A DNA stretch of 64,000 bases from CBDDFQ01 sp965227035. GTDB taxonomy: Bacteria; Pseudomonadota; Gammaproteobacteria; Burkholderiales; Burkholderiaceae_C. The stretch lies in the NCBI GenBank assembly GCA_965227035.1, contig OZ245724.1:1612001-1676000 (forward strand), given 5' to 3'. The notes under the pieces were generated by a model. It searched no databases, was not told the origin of the DNA, and saw nothing but the letters and a program-made list of their open reading frames with translations. Shown one piece after another: positions 61,025 to 64,000 of this stretch; position 1 is the first letter of the stretch, and the number at the start of each line of letters is the position of its first letter. The position numbers were made by a program, and so were the translations under genes.

Positions 61025-62455
61025 TCAGGTCTTCATCACGCGCACGACGTTCTGCTCCATGCAGCTTTGCAAACCAAGCTTGCCGTTGCCGCGTCCGATA
61101 CCCGAATCACGCCATCCGCCGAACGGAATATCGACATCGAGCGAGAAATGATCGTTCACCCAGACGCTGCCGGCCTGAAGCTTCGTCGCGACTTTTGCTG
61201 CGCGATCGATGTCCGACGACCAGACCGACGCACCGAGTCCGAAGGTGGTGTCGTTCGCGCGCGCAATCGCATCGTTTAGATCGGAATAGCGCAGCACCGG
61301 AATGACCGGGCCGAACTGCTCTTCTTTCACCAAACGGGCGTCGTCGTTCAGGTCGGCCACGACGGTCACCGGAATGAAGTAGCCAGGCCCGTCCGACGGT
61401 GTGCCGCCGGTCACGATGCGTGCGCCCGGCGTTGCCTTCGTGTCTTTCAGAATGCCTGCGACGATGTCGTATTGCATGCGGTTCTGCAGCGGTCCCATCT
61501 GCGCACCTTCCTCATGGCCATCGGACACCTTGACTGCAGATGCGTTCTTCGCAATGGCCTGAACCATTGGCTCGTACAGCGAATCCGGCACATAAATGCG
61601 CTTGATCGCCATGCAGATCTGACCGCAGTTGCGCAGCGCAACCGCGACTATCTTCTTGGCCACCTGCTCTACGTCTGCATCGTCGAGAACGATGGCCGGA
61701 TCGTTGCCACCCAGCTCGAGTCCGACGCGTTTGAGCGTTCCCGCAGCGCTTGCAGCAACTCGCTTGCCGGTACGAACCGATCCGGTGAACGACACGCGGT
61801 CGATGCCTTCATGCTCGGTCATCCATTGACCCAATGGATCGTTGCCGGCAATGACGTTCAATACGCCGGGCGGGAATACATCGCGTGCCAGTTCGCCGAG
61901 CTTCAAGGTGGCGAGCGGTGTGTAAGGCGAAGGTTTCGAGATCACCGTGCTACCAGACTGAAGCAGCGGCGATGCACGCAGCGTGAACAGCGAAATAGGC
62001 GAATTCCACGGCGAGATGACTGCTGCCACGCCAGACGCGTGGTGGTATTCAACGGCGTACTCCTTATCGTCATCCCGAAGCACGGTGGGCTCGACCTTCT
62101 GGGTTGCGTAGGCTTCCATGTTGATCGCCGAACGCAAAACTTCCACGCGGGACTCGACCAGTGGCTTGCCCTGCTCGCTCGTGAGCAGCTTGGCGAGCAT
62201 TTCCGCGTTGTCACGCATGACTCCAGCGAGCTTCTTGAGATAAGAGCCGCGCTCTTCCCAGCTCAGATCGCGCCATGCCGGAAATGCCTTGCGAGCCGCA
62301 GCGACCGCCGCATTGAGCTGATCCTTGGTGGCGTCTGGCGCGATTGCGAACACCTTTCCGGTGCTGGGATTGATCACCTCGAAGGTCTTCGGGCTGGTTT
62401 CGCTTTTGCCACCGATGGTCTGCGTGAAACCGTCGATCAGCTTGGTATCCGTCAT
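61025..62455 (-). CDS. NAD(P)-dependent aldehyde dehydrogenase
   Basis: 476 residues. The catalytic Cys is in NCGQICMAIKRIYV, the general-base Glu in LELGGNDPAIVL and the nucleotide site near FTGSVRTGKRVA. The C-terminal PFGGWRDSGIGR is also standard. It oxidises an aldehyde to the acid. It diverges from a flavin monooxygenase-like gene over about 200 bp, and the two could act in one pathway. Substrate unknown. Confidence 0.93.
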   Translation of the reverse strand: MTDTKLIDGFTQTIGGKSETSPKTFEVINPSTGKVFAIAPDATKDQLNAAVAAARKAFPAWRDLSWEERGSYLKKLAGVMRDNAEMLAKLLTSEQGKPLVESRVEVLRSAINMEAYATQKVEPTVLRDDDKEYAVEYHHASGVAAVISPWNSPISLFTLRASPLLQSGSTVISKPSPYTPLATLKLGELARDVFPPGVLNVIAGNDPLGQWMTEHEGIDRVSFTGSVRTGKRVAASAAGTLKRVGLELGGNDPAIVLDDADVEQVAKKIVAVALRNCGQICMAIKRIYVPDSLYEPMVQAIAKNASAVKVSDGHEEGAQMGPLQNRMQYDIVAGILKDTKATPGARIVTGGTPSDGPGYFIPVTVVADLNDDARLVKEEQFGPVIPVLRYSDLNDAIARANDTTFGLGASVWSSDIDRAAKVATKLQAGSVWVNDHFSLDVDIPFGGWRDSGIGRGNGKLGLQSCMEQNVVRVMKT

Positions 62456-62657
62456 GTCGATTACTCCAGGAATGCTAAGAAAAAGAGGAAGAGAAGAGAG
62501 AGAAGTAAGGGGGAAATCCTAAATATATTTAAACACGTTCTCACAACATTCAGCTTCCACGGGGCCATCACAAGGAATCCAAGTTCGGCGTAAATTCCAA
62601 CAACCGTCGTCGGGCGCCAAAACCCCGAATCCACCCCGAGCCCACCGCGAGACCATC

Positions 62658-64000
62658 TTGAGCCACACCGATCCATCCCCTACGACGCCTCACAAACGCC
62701 AACTCAAGCTCGGTGCTTTCATGCGACCGGTGAGCATCCATACCGGCGCATGGCGTTGGCCCGGCGCCTGGCCGGATGCCAATTTCAATTTCGCCCATTT
62801 GAAGTCGCTCATCCAGACGCTTGAGCGCGGCAAGTTCGACGCTTTTTTCATGGCCGACCATCTGGCCGTGCTGAACATGCCCGAACAGGCCCTCAAGCGC
62901 AGTCACACCACCACGTCGTTCGATCCGCTCACACTTCTTCCCGCATTAGCAGCGGTCACGGAACACATCGGCCTGGTCGCGACCGCCAGCACCACCTACA
63001 ACGAGCCGTATCACGTCGCGCGCAAGTTCGCGTCGCTCGATCACATCAGCGGCGGTCGCGCGGGCTGGAATCTGGTGACCTCCGCAAATCCTCGAGAGGC
63101 GCTGAACTTCAGCCGCGAGGAGCATCTCGAGCACGGCGAGCGCTACGAACGCGCCCGCGAGTTCTTCGATGTCGTGACTGGCCTGTGGGACACCTGGGCC
63201 GACGATGCGCTGATCGCCGATGTCGAGTCAGGCATTTACGTCGATCCGAAGCGCTTCAAGACACTCGATCACAAGGGAGAAAATTTTCAGGTGCGCGGGC
63301 CGCTGAACATTGCGAGGCCTGTACAGGGATGGCCAGTGATCGTGCAGGCTGGCGCGTCCGAGGCTGGCCGCAACATCGCATCCGAGACGGCAGAAGTCGT
63401 ATTTACCAGCCAGCGCACCCTGGCCGACGGCCAGGCGTTCTACGCCGACGTCAAGGCGCGAACCGCAAAGGCCGGGCGCAATCCGGATCATTTGCTCATT
63501 CTTCCGGGCGCCTTCGTCCTGGTCGGAAGCACCGTCGAAGAGGCCAAGGCGAAGAAAGCCAAGCTCGATTCGCTGGTGCATCCGGACAGCGGCATCGCGT
63601 CACTGTCGGTCATGTTGGGCACCGACGTGTCCAGCTTCGATCTGGACAAGCCGCTTCCCGAAATTCCGGAGAGCAACGCCAGCAAAAGCGGGCGGCTAAA
63701 GATCATCGAAATGGGCAAACGCGACAACCTGACGGTGCGGCAGTTGGCTCAGATCGTCGGCGGCAGCTTCGGGACCTTGGAGTTCATCGGAACCCCTCAA
63801 ACCATTGCCGATGAAATGCAGCAGTGGCTGGAAGAACGCGGAAGCGACGGCTTCAACATCATGTTTCCGTACCTGCCCCAGGGAGTCGATGAATTTGTCG
63901 ATCTGGTGGTGCCGGAGCTGCAGCGTCGTGGAATTTTCAGAACCGAGTACGAAGGTAAAACGCTCCGCGAGAACCTCGGCCTGCCGCGTCCTACAAACAA
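62658..64000 (+). CDS. LLM flavin-dependent monooxygenase (NtaA/SnaA/DszA family), cut by window edge
   Basis: About 447 residues visible, open to the right edge but close to the family's full length. TTG at 62658 is the likely start because family homology (KRQLKLGAFMRPVS, then TGAWRWP) begins before the first ATG at 62721. Blocks FFMADHLAV, LDHISGGRAGWNLVTS and PVIVQAGASEAGR are typical of nitrilotriacetate monooxygenase-like enzymes, which use reduced FMN from a separate reductase. The flavin reductase at 30 kb is not adjacent. Substrate unknown. Confidence 0.9.
   Translation, partial: MSHTDPSPTTPHKRQLKLGAFMRPVSIHTGAWRWPGAWPDANFNFAHLKSLIQTLERGKFDAFFMADHLAVLNMPEQALKRSHTTTSFDPLTLLPALAAVTEHIGLVATASTTYNEPYHVARKFASLDHISGGRAGWNLVTSANPREALNFSREEHLEHGERYERAREFFDVVTGLWDTWADDALIADVESGIYVDPKRFKTLDHKGENFQVRGPLNIARPVQGWPVIVQAGASEAGRNIASETAEVVFTSQRTLADGQAFYADVKARTAKAGRNPDHLLILPGAFVLVGSTVEEAKAKKAKLDSLVHPDSGIASLSVMLGTDVSSFDLDKPLPEIPESNASKSGRLKIIEMGKRDNLTVRQLAQIVGGSFGTLEFIGTPQTIADEMQQWLEERGSDGFNIMFPYLPQGVDEFVDLVVPELQRRGIFRTEYEGKTLRENLGLPRPTN

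Overview
The window looks like a 64 kb piece of a Burkholderiales (Betaproteobacteria) chromosome. The evidence is three Bug-type receptors of the tripartite tricarboxylate (TTT) family, a complete TRAP system with a second orphan receptor, a yejABEF operon, several IclR/LysR-controlled catabolic clusters, and GC-rich coding sequence (roughly 60 % by eye). I do not name a genus. Gene boundaries were set by reading starts, ribosome binding sites and family conservation. No phage, insertion sequence or CRISPR array was seen.

Layout. 1-6.3 kb (minus strand): a diheme cytochrome c cut by the left edge, preceded by the peptide ABC importer yejABEF. 6.3-10.3 kb: fabI, then three tandem paralogous exported proteins of unknown function. 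10.3-15.1 kb: a fasciclin-domain protein, a large PLP-dependent basic amino acid decarboxylase with a lysine/alanine-rich tail, then an NfeD/stomatin (QmcA-like) pair. 15.2 kb: tRNA-Ser(GGA). 15.4-24.5 kb: mixed housekeeping and hypothetical genes (saccharopine-dehydrogenase-like, DoxX-like, DUF2269-like, SRPBCC, extensin-like, HD hydrolase, carboxylesterase, TauD-like dioxygenase, quinone oxidoreductase-like). 24.5-36.2 kb: a catabolic region with two paralogous IclR + TRAP-receptor modules. One carries the DctQM permease and an unusual type II dehydroquinase. A Bug receptor, a flavin reductase, a lipoprotein hydrolase, an SRAP protein and a dienelactone hydrolase follow.

36.4-45.0 kb is the striking part. 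About eighteen small, mostly unrecognisable one-gene units are packed head to tail. Copies of an imperfect hairpin repeat (about 45-90 bp, right arm close to GGCCAGAAGCGGACGTTCA) separate almost all of them. Genes and repeats run rightward up to about 41.7 kb and leftward after it. GC content is visibly lower than in the flanks. The products are small membrane proteins, zinc ribbons, an ankyrin protein, an SRPBCC protein, a DUF4279-like protein and an RraB-like protein. This is organised like a cassette array (integron-like), but no integrase is visible and the repeat ends fit the attC consensus poorly.

45.1-49.4 kb: an SDR, an acyl-CoA dehydrogenase with Asp in the usual catalytic Glu position, an APH-like kinase and an FMN-dependent alpha-hydroxy-acid oxidase. 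Together they suggest a split bacterial version of the ACAD10/11 (LvaA/LvaC-like) 4-hydroxyacyl-CoA route. 49.4-56.4 kb: small proteins, then a LysR-controlled cluster with an M20 peptidase, two Bug receptors and a VOC-plus-bicupin protein. 56.6-64 kb: a GAF protein, a 1195-residue hybrid histidine kinase, an aldehyde dehydrogenase and, divergently, a nitrilotriacetate-monooxygenase-like flavoprotein that runs off the right edge.
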